Shown in pieces: positions 36,901 through 50,215 of a stretch of 64,000 nt of DNA. Made by a program: the position numbers and the translations under genes. The notes beneath the pieces are model-generated. The model saw only the letters and a list, made by a program, of their open reading frames with translations, was not told the DNA's origin and did no database searches. Within the stretch, counting starts at the first letter, position 1, and every line of letters starts with the position of its first letter. The DNA lies in NCBI GenBank assembly GCA_013399895.1, contig VXBA01002399.1, positions 62,001-126,000 on the forward strand, read 5' to 3'. This DNA comes from Serilophus lunatus. Taxonomy: Eukaryota; Chordata; Aves; Passeriformes; Eurylaimidae.

Positions 36901-39900
36901 TGTCACTCAAAGATCACAGACAATAGCACATATAATATCTGCTGAATCATGTTGACATAAATTATAAAATAAATAACAATTAAAACCTAAATTGTTCAAA
37001 TGTGGAATTAAAAAAAAAACAAAAAAACAAAAAAACCTTCTCTTAGTTCTGAGATGACTTGAGATCCTATTTTCTCCCAAATAAACAGATATTTGCTTAT
37101 GCCAAATGTTATCCAGCAGCAACTAAACGTGTGTACAAATTACCTGAGGGAAAAATAAGACTTGCATTATACTATATCTCAAGTTGGATAACAAAAATTA
37201 ACATTCCACTTCTACTGGATATCAATTACTGAGGAGCATTGTTTCATTTCTATTCTCACTTGCCTAATCTCACTGCTAATCATCTCTCAAATGCCATGTA
37301 CTTCATAAGCCCTATGAACAGAAAACATCTTTTTCTCTGCGTGGTACTTAAAGCAGTAGAGTCTTTCTTTCCATTGAAAGCTCTCTACCATTCCTCCCTA
37401 TCTAAACAATTATGTTCCTTTGGATTAGTAGATATAATTTATAAAAGTTCTTAAAAATCTTCTTCACTGAGTTGGTCTGAAAAATATACTCCTCAGATCC
37501 CATTGACACTTATTTTAGGAATATAAATTTCAAGGAAGAGAAGAATTTCCTCTTCTAGCTGAGGTTGTAGAAAGTTTTCTAGTTTCCCAGTGAGATGAAG
37601 CCAGGACTCTTAGACACTATTCACCTAAAAAAGGAAGAGACAAACGTGTCGAGACAAGCAATAGCAACATGATTGCAGGGTAGATCCAAATCACTAATCT
37701 GAAGCAAAGAGAATTTTGTCAGAAACTCTGAATTCCTGCAGAATACTGGTGTGTTGGTAAGGTGATTTTTTATTCATAAATGTAAAAAAGACCTGTTTTG
37801 TTAGCAGAATCGTAATCGATTCTAAAAGAGAATTCAAGGGAAGAAGCAGAAAGAAACTGTGCAGTATAAATACTTTCAACAGACAGCGTATTACCTTCAA
37901 AGAGGTAACTTCAACAAGTGCCCTTCAGGTCAGAGTTAATAAACTGGGAAATGAAGCTTGTTTCATGGCTAGAGTAGCTGGACATGTTTGCCTGCTTCTC
38001 CCTCATCAATACTGTTTCTAGTACCAAGGTTAAAGAAAACAAAAAACAGCAATGAAAATGTTCAGGAAGGAGCAGAAACTAACAAACAAAAAATTACATA
38101 TTCAACGTGGTGTAAATCAATAGGTGTTACGAGTACAACTGTAATATGCTGCACGAAATATCACACACAATATTGAGACCAAGATAAAAACAGTATTGAT
38201 GAAGAAAAGAAAGAAAGATAAGTCATACTTTTTATGCCAAATTTTCTTTGTAGAATTGTCTTGTTTACCTTGGTTTTGTTCTTTGGAGGAAAACACAGTG
38301 GACAATGCTGACAATTTGCCTATAGGAGCAGGAGCTGGTTTGCCTTACTACTACAGGCTTACTAAAACAGTAATGGAAAGTTATCACTGGAGCTGCAGAC
38401 AAGTAGCAGGTGGCCGATCAAAACAGTTTGTCTGAGTCTGAGCAGTACCCAGTAGCTCCCAGGCTTGTTAGACTCCGAGAAGTGAAGAAAAAAGTGTGGT
38501 AGCACTGCAAGCAAAGCAGATGGAGCAGCATGCTGTTCTTTTCTTGTATTTCTCTACATCTTCAGCTTTGAGTTGACTGCTTGCAGGATGAGCCTGCTTG
38601 GCTCAGGGAGGCAGGAATAAAGCAGCTCTCTCTGAAGCACTGCAGGTCTGTCCTGCTACTCAGAGCTGCCTTGCAACACCAACCCACGTTCAGACCCCTC
38701 CACTGCAAGAGTTTTACTTGAGAAGTTCAAGTGAGAAAACCTGTTGCAGTAGGTCTCTCTGCAAAGGGATGTTCGGCTTCTGTACAGAATTGAAATCTCT
38801 TTCCTGATGTGCCCAAATTTGGATAGGGTGAGTCTGGGCTCACAGTTAAAGAAATAAGGGTTATCAATGGCGATCTGGGGCTGTGGCTTTTCTTTGTCTT
38901 TGCCATATCAAAAACGTATCTTTCAATTATGAAAGGAAACGCCAAAAAATCCATTCTGACAGAAGAAAGGCATCATATAGCTGAACCCCAGATCTGGGAT
39001 AATGGTTCCATCCTGGGTGATAAAAAATAAAAGCTGCTCCATGATTTCTTTATTCTTGCTTATAGCTACCTAGCTTAACATGGTACTTCCCATCGAAGAC
39101 CCAGATGGCAAATACCTCCCAGAGTGTGAAGCCAGCCTGTCCTACAAGTCCTGAGGGCATACTGCTGTGCGTTCTCTGTTTGTGCCATGAAGCCTGCGTA
39201 ACTTTTTCTCTACTGGTTGTTCTGTAGCTGTAAGTACCCACACTATCTCCCACACCTTTTTGGGTGCTAAAAAAATATCCTATAACTATAAACCCAAATG
39301 TCCAATCTTTTTAACAATTTGTTTGTTTTGTTATGCATTTTTCAACAAAGCTGCAGGGATTAAACAACTGAATATCTGCTTAACATTCTTGTGACTGCAT
39401 CCAGTAAATCTATATCCTCATTACAGTATTACAAAAACAAATGTCCTCTATAGTATTTGTAGCTGCCAAAACTAAACAGAGGAAGGGACTGATACACTGC
39501 TTCTGTGAGACTAACACCTAAGCTCTTTGTGGGAAGATAGCCCAAACAGGATGTACTGATAAAGACTGATATACCTGTTTGTACCAGTAATTGGACCTCA
39601 ATCTGTACTTCCTGAAATTTTCTATATAGCAATATTTCTTACATATTATCCTTTCTCTTCTAAGCTTCAGAAAATACCTTGAACCATCAAGACTTTGGTT
39701 CATCCTAAATTTAAAAATTAGCAATTAAAAACTTAGAAAGCAAAGGCAAATATAAGTAAACAGTAATATTACATTGTAAACAGATAGAATATTTGGTTGC
39801 ATTACTTAATTCCATATTTAATGCAATAAAATTCTCATTTTTGTACTCCTGTAGCTGTCACAATTTCAGTTGTGTAGTTCCAAAAGTCATTGATATAATC

Positions 39901-42900
39901 TGTTTTTCTAATCTAATCATTCTAATACACAATATACACAAATAAAAGTAAATCACATGCTACTTGTCATAAAGTTTATATATGCAGTTTCCTTCCATCA
40001 TACCTATTCATAAATATACATGCACACATTTCTAAGGACAGCATGACAGATATAGAGCTGTAACCATCCCACCTTGTCAGGATCCTGCAGTTTCTCATCC
40101 TCAAATTGCTCACATTTTAAACAGGAGTTTAGGTTAAATGCATACAAGCTGGGCTTTCCCCATCATCAGTATATTACTTTTTTCTACTTATATACTACTC
40201 TTTGTTAAACAGTAACACACAAATCAAGTGTAGAACTTAAGATTTACATTTTTAAAGCAAAATAAATTTGTGTCAGGCATTAACAGATAACTTTAGTGAA
40301 TAGATACATTTCTCTAGCAAATATATATTTTTTTAAGCATAATGGACATAATTTACTTCAGAGTGGAAAAAAAATCACTATTAATATCATTTATTAGTCT
40401 CTGCTTCTTAGTCTTGGCTGTTTCTTACCACAAATTACACCTTTCTGCTCCCTCCCTCTTCTCTGGTGAGAAGTGGCCTTGCAAAAGAGTAGCAGGACAC
40501 AGTAGGCAGACAATTACTGGGCTCAACCTGAAAGTAATGAATATCTTGATAACACAACAAAAAAAGTTAAATAATGAGGCAAAACACAGCTGTTTTCTGT
40601 TGTTTGTTGTTTGCTATTTTTCTAGAGAGAAAATATGCAGCAAGGATCAGAAAAACTGCAGCTGCCATGAATTCAGCTGGAAAGCAGTAACTAAATGAAA
40701 GGTTCTGTTCCATCCCAAAAAGGCAGCAGAAACTATTCCAGGACACACAAGTGGCAGTCTCCTAAACCTTCTGCTTTACAGGTTAATAATTTATAACCTT
40801 CTGGGTTTAGCTACTTTTGGAAAACACTGGATTTAAATACAATTTTTTTTTTTCCAGTATTGCACACAACGAACCACCCAGAGCTATTCTTGGTCTTGTT
40901 CAGCATCTGAAGCCAGAGCAGCACTGCAGCCCTGTGCCAGCACTGCGGCGACGCTGGTTGTGGGTGTGAAGAGCCGGGATCCCTGTCTGGCGCTGTGTGC
41001 CAGCAGCAGCAGCTCTGACAAAACAGCACTTTTATTGGCAAACTTTATTTCTCCTGCAAGGAGCAATTTTTCTATAATGATAGAGATTTAGCTGGGGAGA
41101 CACTGAGTTCTTTGTTGGTTTTGCACCTCGGTGCTGGTCACACAGCCACAGCCTCAGAGGGAAATGCGGCATTGACGTTAATCAGGATATTCCTCTTCAC
41201 CATGGGCTGGTCTTGAATACTCCTTCCTTGATGGAGATGAAGGTCTACGTGAAATATATGAGCAATGCCTTCATTCCTGTGGTTATTAAAGATATTACAC
41301 AGCCTTTCACAAGATGAAACATGCTCCTTGTCCTGATCAAATTTAGGGAGATGTAATTTATCTACCATCTTCTTTTGGCTGAATAAAATGTTCATCCCCT
41401 CCTGTCCACTGTTAAACAAGGCTGGTTTCTTCCTAATGATGATGGAGTAATAATTGTATATAATTTCACATCTCCAGTCATTCTTCATGATGAGAAAAAT
41501 ATACACATAACTTTGAATCTCTCAGGTATGGTCAACTAATATGATTTTATTTTGCCTACTGCCATGAATAAATCTTTCAGTACTGAGATATTTGAGAAGG
41601 AAGAAGTTACTTTTCTTAATTAAGCCATTTAGACTATATATAAACCTGTAGCAACCCAGAAAAACATGTCATTATATTCCCAAAGAACAAACAGAAATCA
41701 TAACAAGTAATTACTGTATTTACCAGCAAGGCACAAGGGCAATATAAACTGCAAAAAAGTCACTCAAAGGCTACTACAATTTGGTTCTACCAAATTTTGA
41801 AACTTAGTGCCCAGAGAAGGACACTGAAGAATAAAATTAATTTGTAAGAAAACAGCAAACCTAGAGGGGAGGACAGCTGGGATCCGAGTCTCCAGTGGTT
41901 TCTGTACACCTCTATGCCAGTTATTCCATTTTCTGTAGTCATTCTTTCCACACTGTCTCTGTTTCTTTAGCACTCCTGCTGAAGACTCCCATGTCAAATA
42001 TTGTTTCCAGGAGTGAGCGCTGCTGTATCATTTTGCTGTAGTTATATGTCAATGGCAACTGATACTACAATAATTGTCTCCATTTTAAAGCCATTAAAAA
42101 TCCTCTTGATCTTGTATTATTTCTAATTTATTGCATAAATTCTAGGACTTATGTGGGAATAATAATAACCACAAAAATAACTTCTGCTTTAATTGAAAGC
42201 CTCAGTTTACCATTTTCCAAGTTGCAGATCCCTCCACTCTTCCCTTGATAAGTAATGTTTCTCCCAGCAAACAAAACCTGAGTTTGCTTAGAATTATTTT
42301 TGACTAGCGATGATAAGTGATTATTACAGTACAGCAGTTGTATCTAAAACAAGCAGTGACTTGCATTGTATGTGCATCTATACGAGGACTGCATATTAAA
42401 TACCCATGAAAATGGGGCTTTAATTGGCCTGTGCTGTGCACCAGAATATTTACATTGAAAAATAACGCCAAATACTCCACAGTTTCCCTTGCAAATATCT
42501 TAAACACCTTGCTTCAATAAGTTTGCTGCCCTGGGAGAGAGGAAAGGAACACAGCTATAGAGGATAACGGCTAAACAACCTCAGCTTCACAGGCAATTCA
42601 TGTGTTCTGTAAGACTTGATGGAAAAGGTCAACCGTGAAAGCAGAGAGGAGTGAAAATTAATTAGGGTAAAATAAAGCTTACAGAGATCCTCCACCACAG
42701 AGGGAAGGAGCCATCATTAAAGAAGTGCAGACTGTTTTCATACAAGCCCAGATTTTGTAGAATGTGTCATGCCAGACCCAAAGCCCAAAGCATGGAGATC
42801 CTTTCAGCTCTCTAACCTGGTTTATCCTCACCTCTGCAGCAGCCTGGGGCAGACAGTGACACATCAAGGAGAGAAGCAGCAATTTTATTGGATTTATTAT

Positions 42901-45900
42901 TAAAGTAAACAAATAATCCAGACTAAAGAATGTATATATGTGGGAAGGGTGGAAAAGCTGAGCTGAAAGTGAAGTTTTTACCAGTGAGAGAATGATCTTG
43001 GCAGATGTGGATTTAAACTGGATCAGACAACTGGGAAGTTGAGCTCACAGTCTTGGTTGCAAGGGAGCAGTAACAGAATGGTAGGTAAAATTTTATAATC
43101 GCTGTCACAAGGTTTAAGAGCTTGGAGGGAAAAGGAGGCAATAGGGAGTGGATTTCTGGGATGTAGTCAGTGGGTGACATTGTCCTACTGCTGCACATGC
43201 CAGAGCAAACCTGTGTTCCCACTCACAGCTGAGTGCAAAATCCAAAGAAAATAGCAAGGCACCTAAAGGGCAACCCATGCAGAATTTAGATGCCTACATA
43301 TAGAACAGAGAGCAAAAAAACAACTTCACCTAACTTGTTTAGGAACCTGAGCACCTGTGGGCACTGAAGATTTACTTTAAATCTCTAAGCTCTGCTCCAG
43401 TGTATCCAGAGGCAGAGTCACCTTGGCTGAGCTGAGCTGCCTAATAGCGATGGAGTCACAGCCTGGGTGTCCCTTGATTGCTGGTGACATCCTATGGCCA
43501 CCTCCAGCAAAAGCCCAGCCCCTGCTGCCATGGCAACACTCCCACACCCTAGGATGCTGAGATCCACCTGCTGTCCCGTGCCAGTGGGACTGTAGTGCTG
43601 GTTGCTTCCTGATTGAAGGGAAGCCTGGCTCTCACCCAAACATCCCAGCCCCAGGAGCAGCCACATTAGGGAGGAGCTGAGGAGGACGTTCTCAACAGTC
43701 TGGGTCCACCAGAAGTTTTGTGTTTCAGACACAGTCCGGGAGCAAGAAAGAAGAAGGGAGCCCAGTCCTTCTGCATATTTGCAGGGTTAGTCATCTGAAA
43801 AGGGGAGATTTTTTCGTCTCTGTCCCTAATGGTGCCCGTGCTCTTAGATCTGGAGATGTACAACACAACAAAAGAAGTAAATGTCCACCTCAGACCTTCC
43901 ACATCTTCTCTGTTTTCTTAGTGTAACTATATACAGATGAAAACTGCTTCTACTTGTTATCTGTGGGTTTGGACTGTTTTTATTAAAGTAGCCAAAACTG
44001 CAATGCCTTTTTTCCTGAATTCCACAGAGCGGCGTGGTCTGGAAGCACAGCTCATAGGATGCCCCTCAGGGAAGTGCGGCAGAGGGGCACCTACTTTATG
44101 AATTATAAATGGTCCCAGGCAGAAAAGCAGTTACCTGTGTGTTTAACTCAGCCAAGAGGAAGGAACCTCCAGGCAAAAACTGCAACAGAAATTAAGGAAG
44201 CTAAAGAAGTTTTCTGCTGCAACTTTAAGTGTCTCCTGTTTTTCAGAAAGGTGAAGAGATTAGGTGGGCTGCTGTGGGTGGGATTGCTCCCATAGTGAGG
44301 TGTAAGCCCCTACATCAATGCCAAATTCTTCCTGATCTCAATTGCATACAAGTCTGTGCTTTTTTGCTTTTTCTTGTTGTCTAAGGCTTGATCCTTAAGA
44401 TACAGACTTCTGAGGCAAATGGAAAGTTTCTAGCATCTTAAATGCATGACAGAGCCTGCTACTTCTCAGACCATTATGCTTTGGAAAGTGTGAAGCAAGA
44501 AAAGTAAAGAAAGTCAAAAAAATTATCCAAAAAATTAAAATATTCCATACTGTCAAATATGTCCTGGCTGCACCACTCAGCTCCCACCTCATCAAGAGAA
44601 GGGGGATTCATGGAGTCAAGTGATATAGAAACACAGGAGAAAAAGTAATTTTTTCCTGATGATTTTTTTAATTATTAGAAATGGAAAAGCCACCATGCTT
44701 CATATATTAGCTCCAAAAGCAGACAAATTAGGAAGCAGTTCTTCCTTATTGCACTATACAGAATGACCATGATGACTGACTTACTTTCTCTGTCCAAAAC
44801 TGCAACCACTGCCTGGTTTGTGCATTAGGCATCCAGTTTTCCCTATTGGTACCACAACAGAAGACAGACTGCTCCCTGACACCCCTCAACAGCAACACTG
44901 CTGCTGGTAAACCACAACACAGGTTTCAAGCAAAAAACCCAACCCTTTATTCTGAGTCCTTGCTAAAAGCAGATTGTACAGACCTGCATGGAGAACAGGG
45001 CTGGCAGCACGCAACAGCAGACATCTGCAACACAACGGGAGAACTGACAACATTTTAACACCATTTACTATTACCTTATCTATGATTTATTCACATATAC
45101 ACGTATATACACAGATGTGCCTGGTAAGAGTAGTTACCATAGAAATATGTAGTCAGGGTGGAAAAGACTACACCCTAAAGTGGGCTGAACATGGCTGTTC
45201 AATTTTAAGAAATTGGCTATGTATGAAGTGATGGGAAAATGTACCTCACTCCTGGCTCAACTTGCACTATGACTGAAGCTTTTATTGACATAGTCTGAGT
45301 TCAGATACATCACTGAGTTTCCACACAGGTCACTCCCTTGATCAACTAATTGATTTTAGTTCTGTCCTTAGGTAATTATTTCTGAGAAAGCAGGGATATT
45401 GGGCTGGATCAGGATGCTGGCAGCCGAGGAGGCAGCTGCCTAGGACTGCTGCTGACCCCGTGGCTGTGCTTCTCTGTCAAACTAGCCCTTGGTGCTACCC
45501 GCATGATCTGCCTGCCTCAGAGGAAGAAAGAAGAGAGATTGGCTGCCTCCCTCTTCGTGTTCTTCTCCCAGCTGGTGATGTTCCTGAGCTTCCCAAGACA
45601 TAAAAATTCCCTTTTTTTCCTCCAGGTGCTGTCAGAGGGAAAAGAAAAGGGAAGAAGGGTAGCTCATGGGCCAGTGGCTAAGCCAGGGTCCAAGTGAAGC
45701 CAGGAGAAGGCACCTGAACTCCAAGTTTCCCCTTTGGCCACAATCTGCCATGGGGCAACCCATTGCTATAAGCTTTATAGCAACCCATTGTTATAAGGCA
45801 CAAGACCTCAGGGGACAGGCTACAGTCTCTTATTCTGAAAACAGAATCACAATATCTTGGGTGCAGGGAGTTAAATGTATCAGTGTGGGGAGACATTATC

Positions 45901-47539
45901 CTAATTTGCATTCCATAATGCAAACATGACCCCTAATTCCACTGACTTTTCTCAGTTCCTCAGGTTACCACTGGATGCTTCATCTCCCACAACATTCATT
46001 TGGTCTCCCAGAATTTATGTTTTTGAGGTCCAAATTTTGTCTTTGAGCTGTTTTTGGCATGGGACTTGCAATATTTCACTGGGTAAAAAAGTCGATTTTT
46101 TTTCTTCTTTTTTTAATCTTTTAAAAGGTCCTGTGACTTGTTATATAATAGTTACAGTGCTTAAAGTGGAAGAAGTGACTATCTGCTTCCATAAATGATG
46201 GCTGTAGTTACCAAATATTTTCACTTCCCTTTGTTGTTTAAGCATTTTTGAAAGCCATTTATTGCCTTGTATATCCTTCTTACTAACTTCTCCTTTAATT
46301 TTTCTCTATAGAATAAAAACAAATGGCTTAGGATGCTCAATTTGCTGTTATATAAAAATTTATTGTAGTATGTACATTATGATCCATTTTATTTCAATAT
46401 TATCAGTAACCAGCTATGTTTAGCTGTTAGATTTACTCCATAATATTTTCTTGATCTTAATGAGGCAACATAGATCTCATCTTGTAATCAAGCTGTACTA
46501 TTCCAGGACATGTTGGTGACGCACTACCATCCCAAATTACCTCCAGTATCCAAACCAATATCCAACTCTATGGTTCACGACACTCTCTGTATAAATAAAA
46601 AAAGGGATTTTTGTGGCCTTCTTTAAGATATTGGTCTCTTTTCTGATTTTTTTCCATTAAATGAAACAGATTGCTGGGGCAAGATACTTCCTTTCTATGA
46701 AAGGACTATACTATTTTTGAATCTACTTCTTCAAACCACTAAGTTATAGTAGGCGTTTATTACCCATTGTGGGAAGACTTGTATCCTATTTTTCTCCTCA
46801 GTTTTCCAGTGAGCAGCTAGCTTCCCACTTTGTGCCTGAGATGTCATCCAGCAGACTCTTCTCCCTCTGCCCATGGACTCCTCAGACATATTCTGGAGAG
46901 AGTGTTTCATGTGTCTCACATTCTTCAGCACTGTGAATACTTAGACAAGCCTATACTATCCAGTGTTTTTAATTCAAATTAAAATTAGAATACGCAGGTA
47001 TTACATAGGTTTTGGTGTCTGACACAATTTATTGTCAATTACTTTGAGTTGGTTAATGTGCTTATAAATTAAAATCGTCCATGAATGCTCATTCCACAAG
47101 GCAAACAGTGGTGAGTTATCTAAGTGCACAAGTGAAGATAAACCACAAATGTCTGACTGCTGCAACATATCTTCTTGGAACGTTTAGGTTAGCTTTTACA
47201 ATTGCAAATGTCTTCATCAACTCTACTAGCTAATTGGCAAACAACTAATAAACACAAGTTACAACAGGAGAGCAAATTCTAGTCTAGACATATCTGTAGT
47301 AGGAGACTGAGGTCAGAGTGTTTTCAAGTTTTGAACTAGATCAGAAGAGTTTTCCTAGTAAATGACATCAAAATAAGCGTGTCTGTTGGTTTTGGCATTT
47401 TATTTATTTATCTAAGAAACAAAGAAAGAAAGAAATGGGAAAATGCACCAGGAAGCTCACAGCCTGTCCTTGTTGTCTGGGCTCCCAGGAATTTCATCTC
47501 TTAATAACCTCTGGACCCTTTTGAATGTAGCATTTTTAG
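33904..47539. other. Long non-coding stretch
   Basis: About 13.6 kb without a supported gene or mobile element. It contains A-rich low-complexity runs at 35681-35742 and 37010-37036, a small CpG cluster near 40930-41010, an 18-base direct repeat with one mismatch (GCAACCCATTG[C/T]TATAAG at 45755 and 45780) and a GC-richer block at 43400-43720. The longest open frames (122 codons on the minus strand ending at 41138; 118 codons on the plus strand at 40342) have no domain that I recognise and are within what chance allows. Confidence 0.4.
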
Positions 47540-48544
47540 GATGATGGGAAGCGTCACTCCTACAGATGCCTGGGTAGAATATAATGAAAGGCTAAGGGCT
47601 GAAATAAGAGCAGGAAGAGATCACTCACCGGTTGCCAAGCGTGTTGGCAACCGGAGGCACAACACATTTGGAGAAATTAGTTTAATGACAAACAAATCAG
47701 AATGGGATAATGAGAAATAAAAACTAAATCTTAAAACACCTTCTCCTAGCCCCTTTATTTTTCCCAGGCTCAACTTCCTTCCCTATTTCTCTACAAGGAG
47801 AATGGACACATTGTCTCTGCTGCTTCTTCATTTTCAGGGAGGAGACTCCTCACACTCATCCCCTGCTCCTGTGTGGGGTTCCATCCACAGGAGACAGTTC
47901 TCTGCAAACTTCTCCAATATAAGACCTTCTTGTATGTTACAGTTCTTCATGAACTGCTCCAGCATGGACCCCTTCCACAGTCTTCAGGAACAGGATGCTC
48001 CAGTGTAGGTCCTTTGTAGTTTCACAAGTCCTGCCAGAAAACCTGCTCCAGTGTGGAGCATCTCTCTATGGGGCCACAGGTCCTGACAGAAGCCTGTTCC
48101 AGCACAGGCTTCCCATGGAACCACAGACACCTTTGGATATCCACCTGCTATAGTGTGTGGTCCACCAGGGGCTGCAGGTGGATCTTTGCTCCACTGTAGA
48201 CCTCCATGAGCTGCCAGGGCACAACTTCTTCACCATGGTCTGCACCAAGGGCTGCAGTGGAATTTCTGCTCCAGTGCCTGGAGCACCTCCTCCTCCTCCT
48301 TCCTCACTGACCTTGGTGTCTGCAGGGTTGTTTCTCTCACTTCTCTCTTTCACTGTAGCTGCTCCTGCACAATGTTTTTCTTCTTCTTAAACACATTATC
48401 GCAGAGGTTATCGCCATGGCTGATGGGCCTGGCCTTGGCCAAGGTCTTGAAGCCAGCTGTCTGGCACTGTCAGATGTAAGGAAATCTTCCTGCAGCTTCT
48501 CAGTAGCACTCCTACTGCCAAAATTTTGCCAGATAATCCCAACA
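47540..48544 (-). mobile_element. Long avian ERV LTR, minus strand
   Basis: About 1 kb. On the minus strand it begins TGTTGGGATT (plus-strand right edge 48544), passes a degraded promoter region (atgtgtttaagaag), and then a stretch found in many bird genomes with several 'ctgctccag'-type units on the plus strand (near 47954, 48043, 48088, 48268). Then follow 'ggtgttttaagatttagttttt', 'tttctcattatcccattctg', an ATTAAA polyadenylation signal (plus strand 47681-47686) and 'ggtgagtgatctcttcctg'. These blocks in this order match a long avian ERV (probably ERVL-class) LTR. The 288-nt minus-strand frame at 48066-48353 is part of this repeat and is not a host gene. The left edge is approximate. Confidence 0.65.
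47628..47654. repeat. Perfect 11-bp hairpin inside the LTR
   Basis: Arms CCGGTTGCCAA (47628-47638) and TTGGCAACCGG (47644-47654) are exact reverse complements around the loop GCGTG. It lies about 27 nt downstream of the ATTAAA signal on the minus strand, in the R/U5 part of the LTR. The arms contain GTTGCC/GGCAAC (RFX-like) and TTGGC (NFI-like) half-sites; binding is not shown. Confidence 0.9.
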
Positions 48545-50215
48545 CAACATGCTATCTGAAATATCACTTTTCCCTCTAATTCAGGTATGTAACTGCAACT
48601 GAGAGAAACTTCTATAAGGAGCAAAGAACCCATGGTCTCTGACCCTTGCTTGCCAGCAGACACCAGTCCATGATATTAAGCACAGCCAGCCAACCAATTG
48701 TATCCCTTCAAAGTATGCAAGAACTGGAGATAGCCCAGTGCAAAGGACAGGCATATTCATCTTCTTGCCCGCTGAAGGGATTTAAGCCCTTGTTTCCTTG
48801 TCATATGCACTAGCATCAAGGTTATATGAGGTTCAAGACGGAAAGGTAGAAGTTCAGGTGTGAGTGAGGAGAGGCAACAGCAAGCTGGAAACAGCTATGT
48901 GAGCTTGTGGAGAGTAGGGGGCAATAGTGCTGGTCAGCACTCTGTGGTCTCTATCTCTGTTTAATCCAGTGACTGTTTAATGATCACGATGAGCATGATC
49001 AATGCAAGCACAGTGCCAAGCTGCTCAGCCCAATCAAGATTAGAACAGTTCTTACCATCTGGGGAGCTATAAAGTCAAAATCAAGGTAATCCTAGTACTT
49101 CAATCCTTCAGTGTCAGACAACAGTGTTTCCAGACTTGCTGTTTCAGAATTAGACCCCTAAAATTTTGCCAATGTGTTCTTGAGGGTTTGCAAAGGAGCT
49201 AGTCATCTTCTTATGCTTCCCCCAACTCTCCTTATCATGCTCTGAAGAGCAGTTTGATTCTCTGTATAGAAGATATCACTTGAATAGTATTATCAAACCT
49301 GTTCTTGTCTCAGCACATATTCAAATCTCATTTGTGGGTTTTTGATCAGTTTGTTTGTTCACTTGTTTTGTCTCAGACTTTTGAATGTGATTGATACTTA
49401 ACATTTTCTTTCTTACCACATTCCTTTATCCTCTCTGACATTTCTACAACTGATTACTCATATGTAGGTATAAGCCAGATAGTTCAGCAAAAATGCTCAT
49501 CATCGTCCGTATTAAGCAACATAACATCGTATTATGACAACTATTAGCTCTCTGACTCAAGTTTTTTTGTACTAGTCACGTATCCTTTTAAGTAAGTTAC
49601 GTGAGACAGTACTTAAGTGACTGAAGCCGATCCTTACTGTTGGCATTCCTTTACTAGAGTGTGAAAATAAGAAAAGAGAGATCCAAGAGTTTGTCACATT
49701 TTACATTTCATTTGTCTCATGACATTTTTCCTTACACTTCTGAACACCATGTACACAGATCAGATTTGGTAATAGTTCAGTCCATGGAGATTGATTTCTC
49801 TGGTATCAAGGCTAGGCTATTATTAGCTAAGTTTCTGAACGTCATTACTAACAAGATAGAGCAAGTATTTGCTTACTGCATCACAACAGAGATCTCATCT
49901 TTCATCCCTTGTTCTTTCCTTTGATAATAGTCCCAGCCTTCGAGCTTCCACAGATTATAATCTCAGTCATTTCAGGCCTGAAATTTATGTTCATTTGACT
50001 CTGAATATTTTCTTCCTTAGGAAGATTTCAACTCCTTCAATCCCACTGGGAGATGATGTGCATCTCACAAGGGTCTCCATGTTTATGAAGAATACAATCA
50101 ACAGTCTAAGGACAGAAGCCTCATGACAAAATGACATGTTCTGTTCCAAGAGACCTCTGCTGGTGGCCATGGTCTTCCCCTGAGGATTGCCTTCAGAAGC
50201 CTCCGTTTGTGGAAG
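48545..50215. other. Spacer between two LTRs of opposite orientation
   Basis: About 1.7 kb with no viral coding signal and no recognised gene. Ordinary AT-rich DNA. Confidence 0.45.

Noticed and set aside
40342..40698. Plus-strand open frame of 118 codons with a hydrophobic N-terminal stretch
   Set aside because: The hydrophobic part reflects T-rich DNA. There is no splice context, promoter or known domain.
41138..41506. Minus-strand open frame of 122 codons (ends PSEAVAV)
   Set aside because: It has no domain that I recognise, no convincing acceptor upstream, and a length comparable with several other frames in this 64 kb that look random.
45755..45797. Two copies of an 18-base direct repeat, considered as a CRISPR-like or attachment-site structure
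   Set aside because: There are only two imperfect copies in a vertebrate context with no associated genes; it is a short local duplication.
48066..48353. Minus-strand open frame of 95 codons with a poly-Gly stretch
   Set aside because: It lies inside a dispersed avian ERV LTR and appears in many bird gene predictions as a repeat artefact, so it is not a host gene.
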